Counted from the stretch's first letter, positions 25,186-33,924 are shown. The stretch is 64,000 nt of DNA from Prosthecobacter debontii (GCA_945861385.1 CAMAUI010000008.1:1-64000), one strand, 5' to 3'. Translations and numbers: made by a program. The notes: generated by a model not told the origin, from the sequence alone.

Positions 25186-25806
25186 TTACAACTCCACGAT
25201 CTTTATATTGCGATACTCGCACTTCATCACCACGGCGGGGTGGATCTGCAGCCCGATCGGGGCCGCGCCGGAGAATTTCGCATCGGTGTATTCCGACGCC
25301 TTCTGGCCATTGATCCAGCAGGTGAAGGTGTCCCCTTTGGCCTGGATGCGGAAGGTATTCCACTCGCCCTCGGGTTTCATCAGCGTCTTGACTGTCTTCG
25401 CCTGGCCGGCCTCGGGATACCTTTCCTTGCCGCCGGTGTACCAGGAACCGGTCATATCTACCTTCAAGCTGCCAGAAACCCCGAGTTGGAGCTGGATGTG
25501 CGGCTTCCGCATTTCGATCCCGGTATCAACTCCGCGGGGCGTCGTGGAATTCCAGCGCACGTCGAACTCCAGGACAAAGTCGCCGTATTCTTTCTCAGTC
25601 CAAAGGTAGTTCCCCTTCTTCGCCGCGTCGTTTTCCCCGATGAGGACGCCTTCTTCGACGCGCCAGTAGGCCTTCGACGCTTCCGCCTTGAAGCCGGAGA
25701 GATCCTTGCCGTTGAAGAGCGGTGCGAATTTCGGTTCTTCGGCCGCGCTGCGGGAGATGGCCGCAAGTGAGAGGATCAGTGCGAGAGCGAATGGGCGAAG
25801 CGTCAT
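25186..25806 (-). CDS. DUF1080 (3-keto-disaccharide hydrolase-like) secreted protein
   Basis: This 206-residue protein is taken from ATG 25806 (MTLRPFALALILSLAAISRSAAEEP), which begins a clear signal peptide; the track start adds an odd leader. The DUF1080 jelly-roll follows: FAPLFNGKDLSGF at residue 27 onward, WRVEEGVLIGEND, FVLEFDVRWNSTTPRGVDTGIEMR, GEWNTFRIQAKGDTFTCWING, and the closing IGLQIHPAVVMKCEYRNIKIVEL. The family is very common in Planctomycetota and Verrucomicrobiota; members are laminin-G-like and some hydrolyse 3-keto-glycosides. The length is typical of a single-domain member. It stands alone, 166 bases downstream of the metallopeptidase start on the same strand. Confidence 0.9.
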   Translation of the reverse strand: MTLRPFALALILSLAAISRSAAEEPKFAPLFNGKDLSGFKAEASKAYWRVEEGVLIGENDAAKKGNYLWTEKEYGDFVLEFDVRWNSTTPRGVDTGIEMRKPHIQLQLGVSGSLKVDMTGSWYTGGKERYPEAGQAKTVKTLMKPEGEWNTFRIQAKGDTFTCWINGQKASEYTDAKFSGAAPIGLQIHPAVVMKCEYRNIKIVEL

Positions 25807-26203
25807 GGCGCGCACGCTATTCATACCCGCCGACAGCGGAAAGCGATTTTTCGGCGCTGGTGATCTGGCACCCGCGCGGTCCGCGTTCCCCAGCTCTGCG
25901 CCCGGCGCGGGCAACCTTTCCCGCGTCCCTGCAGCACCGCGATGCCCGGATAGCGGCTCGGTGGAAAACCAGCGGATTCGAGAAATCCAGATTCGTTGCA
26001 GCAGTTCGTCGCGGGCGCATTTCAGTTTTTGGCACGCCCATCCGTGCGCCGGAGGCGCAAATGTAGGGTGCTCAAAAACTGGGATGCGCCCGTTCGTCGC
26101 GTGTCATGGCCGCACCTTACTCACTTCGCCCCGGCTTCGCCACTCACCGATGCGCTTCGCGAAAATCGCGCCCATATTTCAGGAAGGCGTTGAAAATTGG
26201 GTG
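25807..26203. other. intergenic region with MITE-like palindrome
   Basis: This 397-base gap lies between DUF1080 and hicA, both on the minus strand. I see no gene. It contains a 78-base hairpin element flanked by a 10-base direct repeat (listed separately). The remaining sequence, upstream of DUF1080, presumably holds its promoter, but I could not pick one out. Confidence 0.6.
26004..26101. repeat. MITE-like hairpin with 10-bp flanking direct repeat
   Basis: A 78-base palindromic element (26014-26091) has imperfect arms GGCGCATTTCAGTTTTTGGCAC and its reverse-complement partner at 26069-26090. The arms centre exactly on the perfect palindrome TGCGCC-GGA-GGCGCA (26045-26059). The element is flanked on both sides by GTTCGTCGCG (26004-26013 and 26092-26101), which looks like a target-site duplication. 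There is no coding capacity. Confidence 0.75.
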
Positions 26204-26422
26204 TCAGCGGAATTCCTCCACATCAATGCCGCTTCCCTCAACGATGTTTTTCAATGTCCCAATCGGGATCGCCTTTGCACCGTGCATCGGCACGATGACT
26301 TGCCTGCCGTCCGCGTGCCGCCACTTCTGATGGCTGCCCGCCTGGCCGGTGAGCGCAAACCCGCTGCGCCTCAGCACGCGCACCACATCTTTCGCGGACA
26401 GGACCGGGAACTTCCTGCTCAA
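26204..26422 (-). CDS. hicA: HicA mRNA-interferase toxin
   Basis: This 72-residue protein is a small dsRBD-like RNase toxin. It shows the full HicA signature: LSAKDVVRVLRRSGFALTGQAGSHQKWRH with catalytic His31 in GSHQKW, then VIVPMHGAKAIPIGTLKNIV. HicA cleaves mRNA and is held inactive by HicB. The start codon is TTG at 26422, overlapping the hicB stop as TTGA, so translation should be coupled to hicB. A downstream start would remove the first beta-strand and is unlikely. It is full length and unbroken, so the toxin may be functional. Confidence 0.93.
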   Translation of the reverse strand: MSRKFPVLSAKDVVRVLRRSGFALTGQAGSHQKWRHADGRQVIVPMHGAKAIPIGTLKNIVEGSGIDVEEFR

Positions 26423-26622
26423 GGCACGGTGAGTTCGACGAGTTTGGCTTTCTTCGGCAGCTTCACATCGCTCGGCTCAAACCACAGCGCCAGGGCTTCC
26501 CTCGCATTCTGGATCGCCTCCTTCTCCGTGTCTCCCGCACTGCCGCAGCCGGGCAGCTCGGGAAATATCGCCGACCAGCGTTTCACCCCGGGATCGAATT
26601 CGATGAGCAATCGCAGTTTCAT
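26419..26622 (-). CDS. hicB: HicB-type antitoxin
   Basis: This 67-residue HicB-family (UPF0150-like) antitoxin has the partial RNase H fold motif FDPGVKRWSAIFPELPGCGSAGDTEKEAIQNAREAL. It binds and blocks HicA. It has no C-terminal ribbon-helix-helix or HTH segment, unlike longer HicB proteins, so autoregulation by this protein alone is doubtful. It precedes hicA and overlaps it by 3-4 bases, the antitoxin-first order. Its ATG at 26622 lies only 13 bases after the stop of a decayed gene tail (26636-26761), which suggests the pair was inserted next to, or replaced part of, another gene. Confidence 0.9.
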   Translation of the reverse strand: MKLRLLIEFDPGVKRWSAIFPELPGCGSAGDTEKEAIQNAREALALWFEPSDVKLPKKAKLVELTVP

Positions 26623-26635
26623 ATTCGGACTCTAC

Positions 26636-26761
26636 TCACTTCACCAAGACTTCGCCAATCCAAGTTCTCTCCCCGCCCTGGTTGTCCTGCACCGAGCAGG
26701 CGATTTGCTTTTTGCCCGTCGAGTCGCATTCATACTCACCGCGAGGATCGGCTGGGCGTGA
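26636..26761 (-). pseudogene. 3' remnant of an unidentified gene
   Basis: A minus-strand frame ending at a TGA at 26636 reads GEYECDSTGKKQIACSVQDN followed by QGGERTWIGEVLVK. It is protein-like in composition and third-base GC, but only 41 codons separate it from an upstream in-frame stop, and there is no start. I take it as the C-terminal tail of a lost gene. I do not recognise the family. It could instead be chance. Confidence 0.4.
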
Positions 26762-26894
26762 TTAGAATCAGGTTCAGCGACGGGAGCGGACGCGGCGTGT
26801 TTTGTGGCACAGTGCGTCAAGCCTGTGGGCCCATCGCGGATTTTGGGCTCGTTCGCGGCTGGCCATGCCGCGTGCGGTCGGGTAGCTGGATGGC

Positions 26895-28259
26895 ATGCGC
26901 GCAATCGTTTTCCTTTTCGTCCCGGCCTTCGCGATGGCTGCGGACTGGCCGGAGTTTCTCGGGCCGAATCGCGACAACTCTTCGCCGGAGACGGGGCTCA
27001 TCGAGAAGTGGCCGGCGGAGGGGCTGAAAATCGTCTGGCAGCGGGACATCGGGACGGGCTACAGCGCGCCGAGCGTGCGCGAAGGGATGCTCGTTTTGCA
27101 TCACCGGATCAAGGATCACGAGGTCGTGGAGGCGATGGATGCGGGGACGGGGAAGACGCTGTGGAGTTACAAGTATCCGACGGAGTTCCGCGACCCGTTT
27201 GGCTACAATGACGGGCCGCGGTGCTCGCCTCTGCTGACGGCGGATCGCTGCTACACGTTTGGCGCGGAGGGGGTGCTGGATTGCTTCGAGCGAAAAACAG
27301 GAAAGCTGCTTTGGTGGAAGGCGACGGCCCGGGATTTCAATGTGCCGGATGCGTTCTTCGGCGTGGGCAGCTCGCCGGTGATCGAGGGGGGCAAATTGAT
27401 CGTGCAAGCCGGCGGGCAGCCAAACTCGGGGGTGGTGGCGCTGGACGCGGAGACGGGGAAGACGCTGTGGGAAAACGTGGGGGAGAAGACGTGGACGGGC
27501 GTGCCGATGAAGGGCTGGCCGGGGGAGCCGTTCGTGAAATGGAACCCTGCGCATCCGGCTTTCAGCATGCAGGCGAGCTATTGCACGCCGGTGCTGGCGA
27601 CGATCCATGACCGGCGGCATGTGCTGGTGGTCACACGGCAGGGGCTGGTGTCGCTGGATCCGGCGACGGGGGCGCACAATTTTTCGTTCTGGTTCCGCGC
27701 GGTGCAGGATTCGTCGGTGAATGCGATGACGCCGGTGGTGCAGGGAGATCTCGTGCTGATTTCATCGGCATATTTTCGGAATGGCTCCGTGCTTTTGCGC
27801 GTGAAGGCGGACGGGAAGGGTGTGGAGGAGGTGTGGCGGGCGCTCTCGCTGGAGATGCACTGGGCGCGTCCGGCATTGATCGCGGGCCATCTGTATGGAT
27901 TCAGCGGGCGCAATGAGCCGGATGCGATTTTCCGGTGCGTGGAATTCGAGACTGGGAAAATGAAGTGGGAGCGTGCCGAGCGGTGGAACAAGGCCGGGCA
28001 TGGCAAGCTGGATGGCGAGGCGTTCCCCGCGGTTTTCGCGCGCGGCTCGGTGATCCATGCGGATGGAAAATTGATCGCGCTTGGCGAGGCGGGGCTGCTG
28101 GGACTGTTCAAGCCGGGGCCGGATAAGCTGGTCGAGGTTTCGCGGTGGCAGGTGCCGGGGCTGACGTATCCGATGTGGGCGGGGCCGGTGCTTGCGGATG
28201 GAAAACTCTACCTTCGGAGCGAGGAAAAGCTCATCTGCCTCGACGTGAAGGCGAAATAG
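26895..28259 (+). CDS. PQQ-binding-like beta-propeller repeat protein, secreted
   Basis: This 454-residue protein has a signal peptide (MRAIVFLFVPAFAMAAD) and a seven- or eight-blade propeller of the PQQ-like type. The first block is DWPEFLGPNRDNSSPETGL, common to this group in Planctomycetota and Verrucomicrobiota. Typical blade tails recur: AMDAGTGKTLWSYKY near residue 76, CFERKTGKLLWWKA, ALDAETGKTLWENV and KWERAERWNK. These proteins are BamB-like in shape; a cofactor or enzymatic role is not shown here. It is a single gene, with the HicBA remnant divergent upstream and CotH 158 bases downstream on the same strand. Confidence 0.88.
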   Translation: MRAIVFLFVPAFAMAADWPEFLGPNRDNSSPETGLIEKWPAEGLKIVWQRDIGTGYSAPSVREGMLVLHHRIKDHEVVEAMDAGTGKTLWSYKYPTEFRDPFGYNDGPRCSPLLTADRCYTFGAEGVLDCFERKTGKLLWWKATARDFNVPDAFFGVGSSPVIEGGKLIVQAGGQPNSGVVALDAETGKTLWENVGEKTWTGVPMKGWPGEPFVKWNPAHPAFSMQASYCTPVLATIHDRRHVLVVTRQGLVSLDPATGAHNFSFWFRAVQDSSVNAMTPVVQGDLVLISSAYFRNGSVLLRVKADGKGVEEVWRALSLEMHWARPALIAGHLYGFSGRNEPDAIFRCVEFETGKMKWERAERWNKAGHGKLDGEAFPAVFARGSVIHADGKLIALGEAGLLGLFKPGPDKLVEVSRWQVPGLTYPMWAGPVLADGKLYLRSEEKLICLDVKAK

Positions 28260-28417
28260 TTCCGGCACCGCCAAAGTGGCGCACCAGAGGAGAGATGCAT
28301 GTCCCGGCCGCATGAAGTTCTTGCGTACGCTAAGAAAGTGGGCATCGCAGCATTACTGATGATGCCGCAACCAATCCGCGATAGACGAATTATCAAACAC
28401 CAGTACTGATCGAACCG

Positions 28418-30079
28418 ATGAACCGGTTGTTCCAAATCATTACCTTCTTTGCACTGGCCGCGACTATCGTCGCGCAAAAGGCCGCCCCGGTGCCCGCCCC
28501 GCCTCCCCAGCTTCCACCAACACCGGCGAAACCAGAAGCCACCAAGCAGAACCTCCAGAAAAAGGACAAACACAAGAAGGCCGCGGACGAGTTTTTTCTC
28601 GGCCCTGTCGTTCACCTGGAAATCCAGTTCAAGCCGGCGGATTGGGAGTTTATCAAGCGCGACCACCGGCGCTATTCGGAATGCACCATCACGGAGACTG
28701 CGCCGGACGGCAAGAAGACCATCTACAAGCACGCCGCGGCGAAATTGAAGGGGGCCGCGGGCAGTTTCCAGGGCCCGGATGGGAAGCCGGGGCTGACCAT
28801 CAGCCTGGATGAATTCAAGGGGGCGGATCGCTTCCACGGGATGGAGAAATTTCACCTCAACAACGGCGCGCAGGACGGCAGCTTGCTGAATGAATACGTC
28901 GGCGGCCTGTGGAGCCGGGCGGCGGGCGTGCCGGCATCGCGCTGCACGCATGTGCTCGTGAAATGGCAGGGCCGCGACCTTGGGCTCTATCTTTTCAAAG
29001 AGTCGTTCTCGAAGCAGTTCCTCACATATTTCTACGAGAACAACGATGGCAACCTCTACGACGGTCACTTTATCTCCGAGGTGGACGGCAATCTCGAAAA
29101 GCAAAGCGGTGACGGACCGGACGACCGCAGCGACTTGAAGGCGCTCGCGGAGGCGGCCAAGGAACCCGACGTCAAGGTGCGCTGGCAGAAAATTTTTCAG
29201 CGGCTCGATGTGGATGAATTCCTGCGCGCGCTGGCGGTCGAGACCTTTGTCTGCCACTGGGACGGGTACAATTTCAACCGGAACAATTTCCGCGTGTACT
29301 TCGACCCGAAGACCAAGAAGGCAAATTTTTTCTGCCATGGGATGGATCAGATTTTCGGCGACGCAAACTGGCCGGTGGTGCGTGATCCGGGCTCGCTGGT
29401 GGGCGGCGCGGTGTGGAGCAACCCAGACTGGAAGACGCACTACCGCAAGCTGGCGGAGGAGATCTATACCAAGGTGCTGAAGCCGGTGGACTGGGAGGCG
29501 AAGATTTTTGCACAGGGGAAGAAAATCCAGGAGGCGCTCGCGAAGGTGAATCCAAAGGCGGCGCAAGATTACCAGGGCCAGATTGATGCCGCGCGCAACC
29601 GTGTGATGGCGCGGCTGACTGCAATCGGGAAGCAGTTTGGCGATTTGCCGAAACCGTTGCCGTGGCAGGGGAACATCGCCAGGCTCGGCACACAGCACTG
29701 GCGCACGGAGGGCGGCGGCACGATCACCGAACTGCAACTTAACGGGCAGCATTGCTTTCACATCCGCGCTGACGGGAACCCGGCGCCCAACTGGCGCCGC
29801 ACAGTGACTCTCGAGCCGGGGAAGTATCGCTTCGAGGCACAGGCGAAAGTCTCCAATGTGGATGGTCCCGGCGACGGGAGCGGCGAAGGCGCCGGCATCC
29901 GGGTGAGCGGGGGATCGCGCGCGGGAAAAAACGGGCTGAAGGGCAGTTCCCAGTGGCAGAAGCTAGCCTATGAATTCGATTCGACGGGCGCGGAGATCAC
30001 ACTCGTGGCGGAGTTGCGCGCTCAAAAGGGGGAGGTCTGGTTTCAGTCCGGAAGCTTTCAGCTCGTCCGGGTGCAATAG
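28418..30079 (+). CDS. CotH-family kinase with C-terminal beta-sandwich domain
   Basis: This 553-residue exported protein has a signal peptide (MNRLFQIITFFALAATIVAQ) and then a proline/lysine-rich linker to about residue 60. The CotH protein-kinase-like domain covers about 65-400, with FHLNNGAQDGSLLNEYVGG, CTHVLVKWQGRDLGLYLF, CHWDGYNFNRNNFRVYFDP and NFFCHGMDQIFG. The Asp of GMDQIF corresponds to the metal-binding position of the family. Spore-coat CotH phosphorylates coat proteins; in Gram-negative bacteria the substrate is unknown and may be extracellular. The C-terminal 130 residues (WRRTVTLEPGKYRFEAQAKV, VAELRAQKGEVWFQSGSF) look like a carbohydrate-binding sandwich. It converges with DUF2726. 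Confidence 0.87.
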   Translation: MNRLFQIITFFALAATIVAQKAAPVPAPPPQLPPTPAKPEATKQNLQKKDKHKKAADEFFLGPVVHLEIQFKPADWEFIKRDHRRYSECTITETAPDGKKTIYKHAAAKLKGAAGSFQGPDGKPGLTISLDEFKGADRFHGMEKFHLNNGAQDGSLLNEYVGGLWSRAAGVPASRCTHVLVKWQGRDLGLYLFKESFSKQFLTYFYENNDGNLYDGHFISEVDGNLEKQSGDGPDDRSDLKALAEAAKEPDVKVRWQKIFQRLDVDEFLRALAVETFVCHWDGYNFNRNNFRVYFDPKTKKANFFCHGMDQIFGDANWPVVRDPGSLVGGAVWSNPDWKTHYRKLAEEIYTKVLKPVDWEAKIFAQGKKIQEALAKVNPKAAQDYQGQIDAARNRVMARLTAIGKQFGDLPKPLPWQGNIARLGTQHWRTEGGGTITELQLNGQHCFHIRADGNPAPNWRRTVTLEPGKYRFEAQAKVSNVDGPGDGSGEGAGIRVSGGSRAGKNGLKGSSQWQKLAYEFDSTGAEITLVAELRAQKGEVWFQSGSFQLVRVQ

Positions 30080-30088
30080 GATCGCCCG

Positions 30089-30111
30089 GCGGGCTGGATT
30101 CCTCAGCCCGC
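30089..30111. terminator. hairpin between convergent genes
   Basis: An 8-bp stem GCGGGCTG/CAGCCCGC with a 7-base loop sits between the CotH and DUF2726 stops, and its right arm overlaps the DUF2726 stop codon. There is no U-tract, so this is only a possible terminator. Confidence 0.4.
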
Positions 30112-30636
30112 AGCCTTCAGGTGTCGTGTGATGTGTCCGCTGATCTCCCCCGCCGAATACGCCGGCTGCAAGGCGAACCGTTCGAGCGGCAGCCCCGTCT
30201 TCCTGCACACGCGGGTGACAAATTCGCGTGCGCGGAGTTGCCCGCGATCATCGGTGCCTTCATCCAGGCAAATTGCGATTCGCGGGACGAATGCCTGGTC
30301 GCAAACGAGAAAATCGAGCGACTTGTTGGCGATGCGCGCGTGAGCCTCCTGGCGGTCGCCAGCCCCGTAGTTCACTTGCAGCAGGTCCGACAGGCGCACT
30401 TTCGCGAAAATAATGTGTCCGTCCGGGATGATCCCGAGAAGGGCGCGGTAAAATGATTCCTCGCTCCCGGTGAGGGCAGTGCCGTTGAGGCGGTAGGGAT
30501 CCACCTCCTCCAAGCCGCGTGGATGTTTGCGGATGGGATCGGAGCGGCGTTTCCCCTTCCCGAGCATCCGCGCGAAAACCCAGCCGATTGCGGTGCAACC
30601 GGCCATGATGCTGGCGTAGGTGACAATTGCGGACAT
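30103..30636 (-). CDS. DUF2726 domain protein
   Basis: This 177-residue protein has one N-terminal membrane segment (IVTYASIMAGCTAIGWVFA) and then a DUF2726 domain, with LTGSEESFYRALLGIIPDGHIIFAKVRLSDLLQ, IANKSLDFLVCDQAFVPRIAICLDE and FVTRVCRKTGLPLERF. The fold resembles a restriction-endonuclease-like nuclease (family knowledge). The acidic D and the I-x-LDE strand would be the metal site. No partner is encoded beside it and its biological job is unknown. It lies 80 bases downstream of the glycogen synthase start side, on the same strand, and may be read from the glgA transcript. Confidence 0.78.
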   Translation of the reverse strand: MSAIVTYASIMAGCTAIGWVFARMLGKGKRRSDPIRKHPRGLEEVDPYRLNGTALTGSEESFYRALLGIIPDGHIIFAKVRLSDLLQVNYGAGDRQEAHARIANKSLDFLVCDQAFVPRIAICLDEGTDDRGQLRAREFVTRVCRKTGLPLERFALQPAYSAGEISGHITRHLKAAG

Positions 30637-30716
30637 GAGTGGCTGTCGGCGGATTTGGGGGAAATTCGCCCGCGCGATCTATATTCAACCCCGCAACGGA
30701 GACGCAAGCCCTGCGG

Positions 30717-31937
30717 TCATCGGCGTGGAAGCAGGGACCGGTAGAGTTCGACCGTGCGCTTTGCGATGGCTCCCCAGCCAAAGTGCTCCTCGGCACGCCT
30801 TCGCCCCGCTTTCGCCATGCGCACGCGCATGCCCGGATCAGCCATGAGATGGTTCACGCGCCCGGCAAGGTCACGCGCGAATTGCGCGGGATCGGTCGCC
30901 TCGAATGGCGACTCCGCCATCTGCTCCAACTGCACGAGGCATCCTGTCTCGCCATCCACGACGACCTCCTTGATTCCGCCGACTGCGCTCGCGACGACCG
31001 CGGTTTCGCACGCCATCGCCTCGAGATTGATGATGCCAAACGGCTCGTAGATGGACGGGCAGCAGAAAACATCCGCATGGCTGTAGAGCTGGATCTTTTC
31101 AGGTGTGGTGACGAACTGATCAATCCACACCACTCCTTTCCGTTTCGCCTGCGCATCGGCGACCGCAGCCTTCATCTCCCCGGCAATCCCCGGCGTGTCG
31201 GGCGCCCCGGCGCACAGGACGACCTGGAAGCCGGGGGCCATGTGCTCGATGGCGCGAACGAGATGGATGATGCCCTTCTGGCGCGTGATGCGCCCGACGA
31301 ACAAGACGAAGGGCTGCCGCGGATCCACGCCGAATTTTTCCAGGGCGGAGGTGTCGCGGACATGCCGGTATTCATCGAGATCAATGCCATTGTGGATCAC
31401 GTGCATCCGTTCCTCAGCGACGTGGAAATGGCGGTGGATGTCGTCCCTGGTGCCCTTTGAAACCGCGATGACCGCATCCGCCATCTCGATCGCCGTTTTT
31501 TCCACCCAGCATGAAAAATCGTAGCCGCCCGCGAGCTGCTCGCGTTTCCACGGCCGCAGGGGCTCGAGCGAATGCACGGTAAGCACAAGCGGGAGCCCGT
31601 AGTTCAGCTTCGCGATGATCCCGCCGAGGTGTGCATACCATGTGTGCAGATGGACGATGTCCGCCTCGATCCGCGTCGTGTTCCAGTCGAGCCCCCGCTG
31701 GATCGCCGCGAAAACCGCATGCAACGGCTTTGGCGCGGTATAGGCGGATGTGTCGCAGCCAAAGCCGGTGGCCTTGAGCGTCGGCAGGTCGAGGCGCGGC
31801 TCGCGTCCGTCTTTCCCGTAACAGCGAACCTCCACCTCGATCAGCTTCGCGAGTTCCCGCGAAAGGTAGTCCACATGCACACCCGCGCCCCCGTAGATCG
31901 TCGGTGGATACTCATTCGTCAGAAACAGCGTCTTCAT
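30717..31937 (-). CDS. glgA: GT4-family glycogen synthase (ADP-glucose/maltosyl-type)
   Basis: This 406-residue GT-B glycosyltransferase of family GT4 is the Corynebacterium-type glycogen synthase or alpha-maltose-1-phosphate synthase (GlgM). It makes alpha-1,4-glucan from nucleotide sugar in the cytoplasm. Visible landmarks are FLTNEYPPTIYGGAGVHVDYLSREL at the N-terminus, FVGRITRQKGIIHLVRAIEHM, and the donor-site stretch CPSIYEPFGIINLEAMACETAVVAS with the EPFG-x7-E motif. The length is typical. It is divergent from sppA with 85 bases between the starts, a probable shared promoter region. Substrate choice (ADP-glucose or other) cannot be read from the sequence. Confidence 0.88.
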   Translation of the reverse strand: MKTLFLTNEYPPTIYGGAGVHVDYLSRELAKLIEVEVRCYGKDGREPRLDLPTLKATGFGCDTSAYTAPKPLHAVFAAIQRGLDWNTTRIEADIVHLHTWYAHLGGIIAKLNYGLPLVLTVHSLEPLRPWKREQLAGGYDFSCWVEKTAIEMADAVIAVSKGTRDDIHRHFHVAEERMHVIHNGIDLDEYRHVRDTSALEKFGVDPRQPFVLFVGRITRQKGIIHLVRAIEHMAPGFQVVLCAGAPDTPGIAGEMKAAVADAQAKRKGVVWIDQFVTTPEKIQLYSHADVFCCPSIYEPFGIINLEAMACETAVVASAVGGIKEVVVDGETGCLVQLEQMAESPFEATDPAQFARDLAGRVNHLMADPGMRVRMAKAGRRRAEEHFGWGAIAKRTVELYRSLLPRR

Positions 31938-32022
31938 TGCTGCACACGACTAATTCCGGTTCGCGCCCCGAGTCGAGCGTCCACGCTTGCCATGCCGCCC
32001 GGCCTTTTCCACGCTTCGCGCC

Positions 32023-33018
32023 ATGTCCAACTCCCAAAGCCGCTTTGGCTGTCTCGGTGTTTCCATCGTACTCCTGCTCTGCCTGAGTCTGCTTTTCAAC
32101 GTCGCGTTCCTCGTCGGGGGTTTCCTCGGCATGATGGGGGACGAGCTGAAATTCCGCGAGACGGTGCTCGTGAAGCCGGCGAAGGGTGTGGAGACGAAGA
32201 TCGCGGTGATCTCGATCCGCGGCCTCATTTCCGGCTATATGCGCGGGGCCGTGGGCGAGTCCATGGTCGAGGACGTCAAGCTCGAGCTCGAACAGGCCCT
32301 CGCGGACAACAGCGTCCGCGCGATCGTGCTCGCGGTGGATTCACCCGGTGGAGAGGTGACGGCGAGCGACATCATTTACGAGGCTGTGAAAAAAGCGGAC
32401 GAGAAAAAACCCGTCGTCGTCAGCATGGGCGCGGTCGCCGCGAGCGGGGGCTACTATATCTCGATGGGGGCGCGCCACGTCTTCGCGCACGAGACGACGA
32501 TCACGGGCAGCATCGGTGTGATCATGCAGACGCTGAACTATTCGGAACTTCTCGGGAAAGTCGGCGTGCAGATGGTCACGTTGAAGAGCGGGAAGTTCAA
32601 GGATGTGCTCAGCGGTTCGCGTGCGATCACGCCCGAGGAGCAGGAGCTGATGCAGGCAAACATCATGCAAACCTACGCGCGCTTCGTCGGCATCGTGGCA
32701 AAGAGGCGGAACCTCCCCGAGGCGGAACTGCGTGCCGGCATGGCGGATGGCCGCCCCCTTTCCGGGCGCGATGCGGTCAACGCGAAGCTCGTGGACGAAG
32801 TCGGCGACTTCGAGGACGCCGTGGCAAAGGCGGTGCAGCTCGGATCCGCGCCCGGCGCCGCAGTGGTGCGCTACCAGGCCACGCCCGGCCTTGGGCTGGC
32901 ATTGCGGCTTCTCGGGCAGCAGAAGCAGCAGAATATCGAGGTGAAACTCGCCTCCCCCGCGCAACTGGACCTGCGCCCCGGCTACCAGTACCTGCTCCCC
33001 TCGTGGCTCGCGCAGTGA
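32023..33018 (+). CDS. sppA: signal peptide peptidase SppA (short, single-domain type)
   Basis: This 331-residue membrane serine protease is taken from ATG 32023 (MSNSQSRFGCLGVSIVLLLC). It has one N-terminal membrane anchor (about 9-35). The catalytic serine is Ser141 in VAASGGYYISMG and the lysine is Lys193 in SGKFKDVLSG, 52 residues apart as in the Bacillus enzyme. ETTITGSIGVI and RPLSGRDAVNAKLVDEVG are also typical. It degrades signal peptides left in the membrane after export. It begins a plus-strand run with a CPBP protease, thiL, tsaE and tsaB; the gap to the next gene is 54 bases and the later genes overlap. Confidence 0.93.
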   Translation: MSNSQSRFGCLGVSIVLLLCLSLLFNVAFLVGGFLGMMGDELKFRETVLVKPAKGVETKIAVISIRGLISGYMRGAVGESMVEDVKLELEQALADNSVRAIVLAVDSPGGEVTASDIIYEAVKKADEKKPVVVSMGAVAASGGYYISMGARHVFAHETTITGSIGVIMQTLNYSELLGKVGVQMVTLKSGKFKDVLSGSRAITPEEQELMQANIMQTYARFVGIVAKRRNLPEAELRAGMADGRPLSGRDAVNAKLVDEVGDFEDAVAKAVQLGSAPGAAVVRYQATPGLGLALRLLGQQKQQNIEVKLASPAQLDLRPGYQYLLPSWLAQ

Positions 33019-33072
33019 TCCCACCGCGCATCAGTCTGGCGGAAGCCGGCGCGGGCCGTTAGCAACCCTTCC

Positions 33073-33924
33073 GTGATACTCGCCGAAATACTGCCAGCCC
33101 AGCCCAGCCCGGTCGCGCTCGCGCTGTGGCTCGCGTTGTTCTCGGCTCTCACGCTGGTTGTCATCGGCAGGATGATCTCGGGCATCCGCCGCTACGGCGT
33201 GCAGACCAGGCCGGACCTGCTCGACGCCACCGACGTGCTTGTCGCGTCTGCGATCATGATCTGCTTCCTGATGATCATCGCGAACCGCTTTGGCGCCAGC
33301 AATTCGGCCCCGGTGAAGCTCGTCGTGCTGGAGCCATGGCAGTTGGTTTCCTCAATGATCGGCCTCCTCATTTTTCCGTGCGCCGTGGTGCTGATGATGA
33401 TCGCCCGCAATGTGAAACCGGTGGATGTGTTCGGTCTCGGGAAGGTCCGCGTGGGGCGTGCCTGCGCGGTTGGCGCGGGGATCGGGGTGCTCGCCCTGCC
33501 GCTCACGCTGGCGGTGAAGACGATCACGGTTCATCTCACCGACAGCCACGAGGGCTCACAGCAACTGGTGAAGGCGTTCTCAACTGCGGTGAGCGGCGGG
33601 GCCTGGCAGATGTTCGGGTTGATCGCTCTTTCCGCGGTCGTGGTCGCGCCATTGAGCGAGGAAGTTCTTTTCCGCGGCTATTTCTACCCGGTGCTTGGGC
33701 GCTGGTTCGGGCGTGTCTCCGCCTCCTTTCTTGCCGCCGTGTTTTTCGGCGCGATGCATGACACCTTGACGGACATCCCGGGCCTTGCGGTGCTGGCGCT
33801 CTGCCTCACGGTCGCCTACGAGCGCACGGGTTCCCTCATCGTGCCGCTCGCCGGCCATGCGTGCTTCAACGCGGTGAGCTTGCTGCTGCTCTGGTGCCAG
33901 GCGAAAAACATCCTCCCGCTATGA
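33073..33924 (+). CDS. CPBP-family intramembrane metalloprotease
   Basis: This 283-residue polytopic membrane protein (about seven helices) belongs to the CPBP/Abi (Rce1-type) family. Motif 1 is [16 protein letters not shown] (Glu196, Glu197 and Arg), motif 2 is FFGAMHD, and the C-terminal helix has HACFNAVSL. These Glu and His residues form the active site of the family. Bacterial members have been linked to immunity to peptide bacteriocins and to protein processing, but the substrate here is unknown. GTG at 33073 is the start in the ORF track and gives a membrane helix right at the N-terminus. Its stop overlaps thiL by 4 bases (ATGA). Confidence 0.9.
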   Translation: MILAEILPAQPSPVALALWLALFSALTLVVIGRMISGIRRYGVQTRPDLLDATDVLVASAIMICFLMIIANRFGASNSAPVKLVVLEPWQLVSSMIGLLIFPCAVVLMMIARNVKPVDVFGLGKVRVGRACAVGAGIGVLALPLTLAVKTITVHLTDSHEGSQQLVKAFSTAVSGGAWQMFGLIALSAVVVAPLSEEVLFRGYFYPVLGRWFGRVSASFLAAVFFGAMHDTLTDIPGLAVLALCLTVAYERTGSLIVPLAGHACFNAVSLLLLWCQAKNILPL

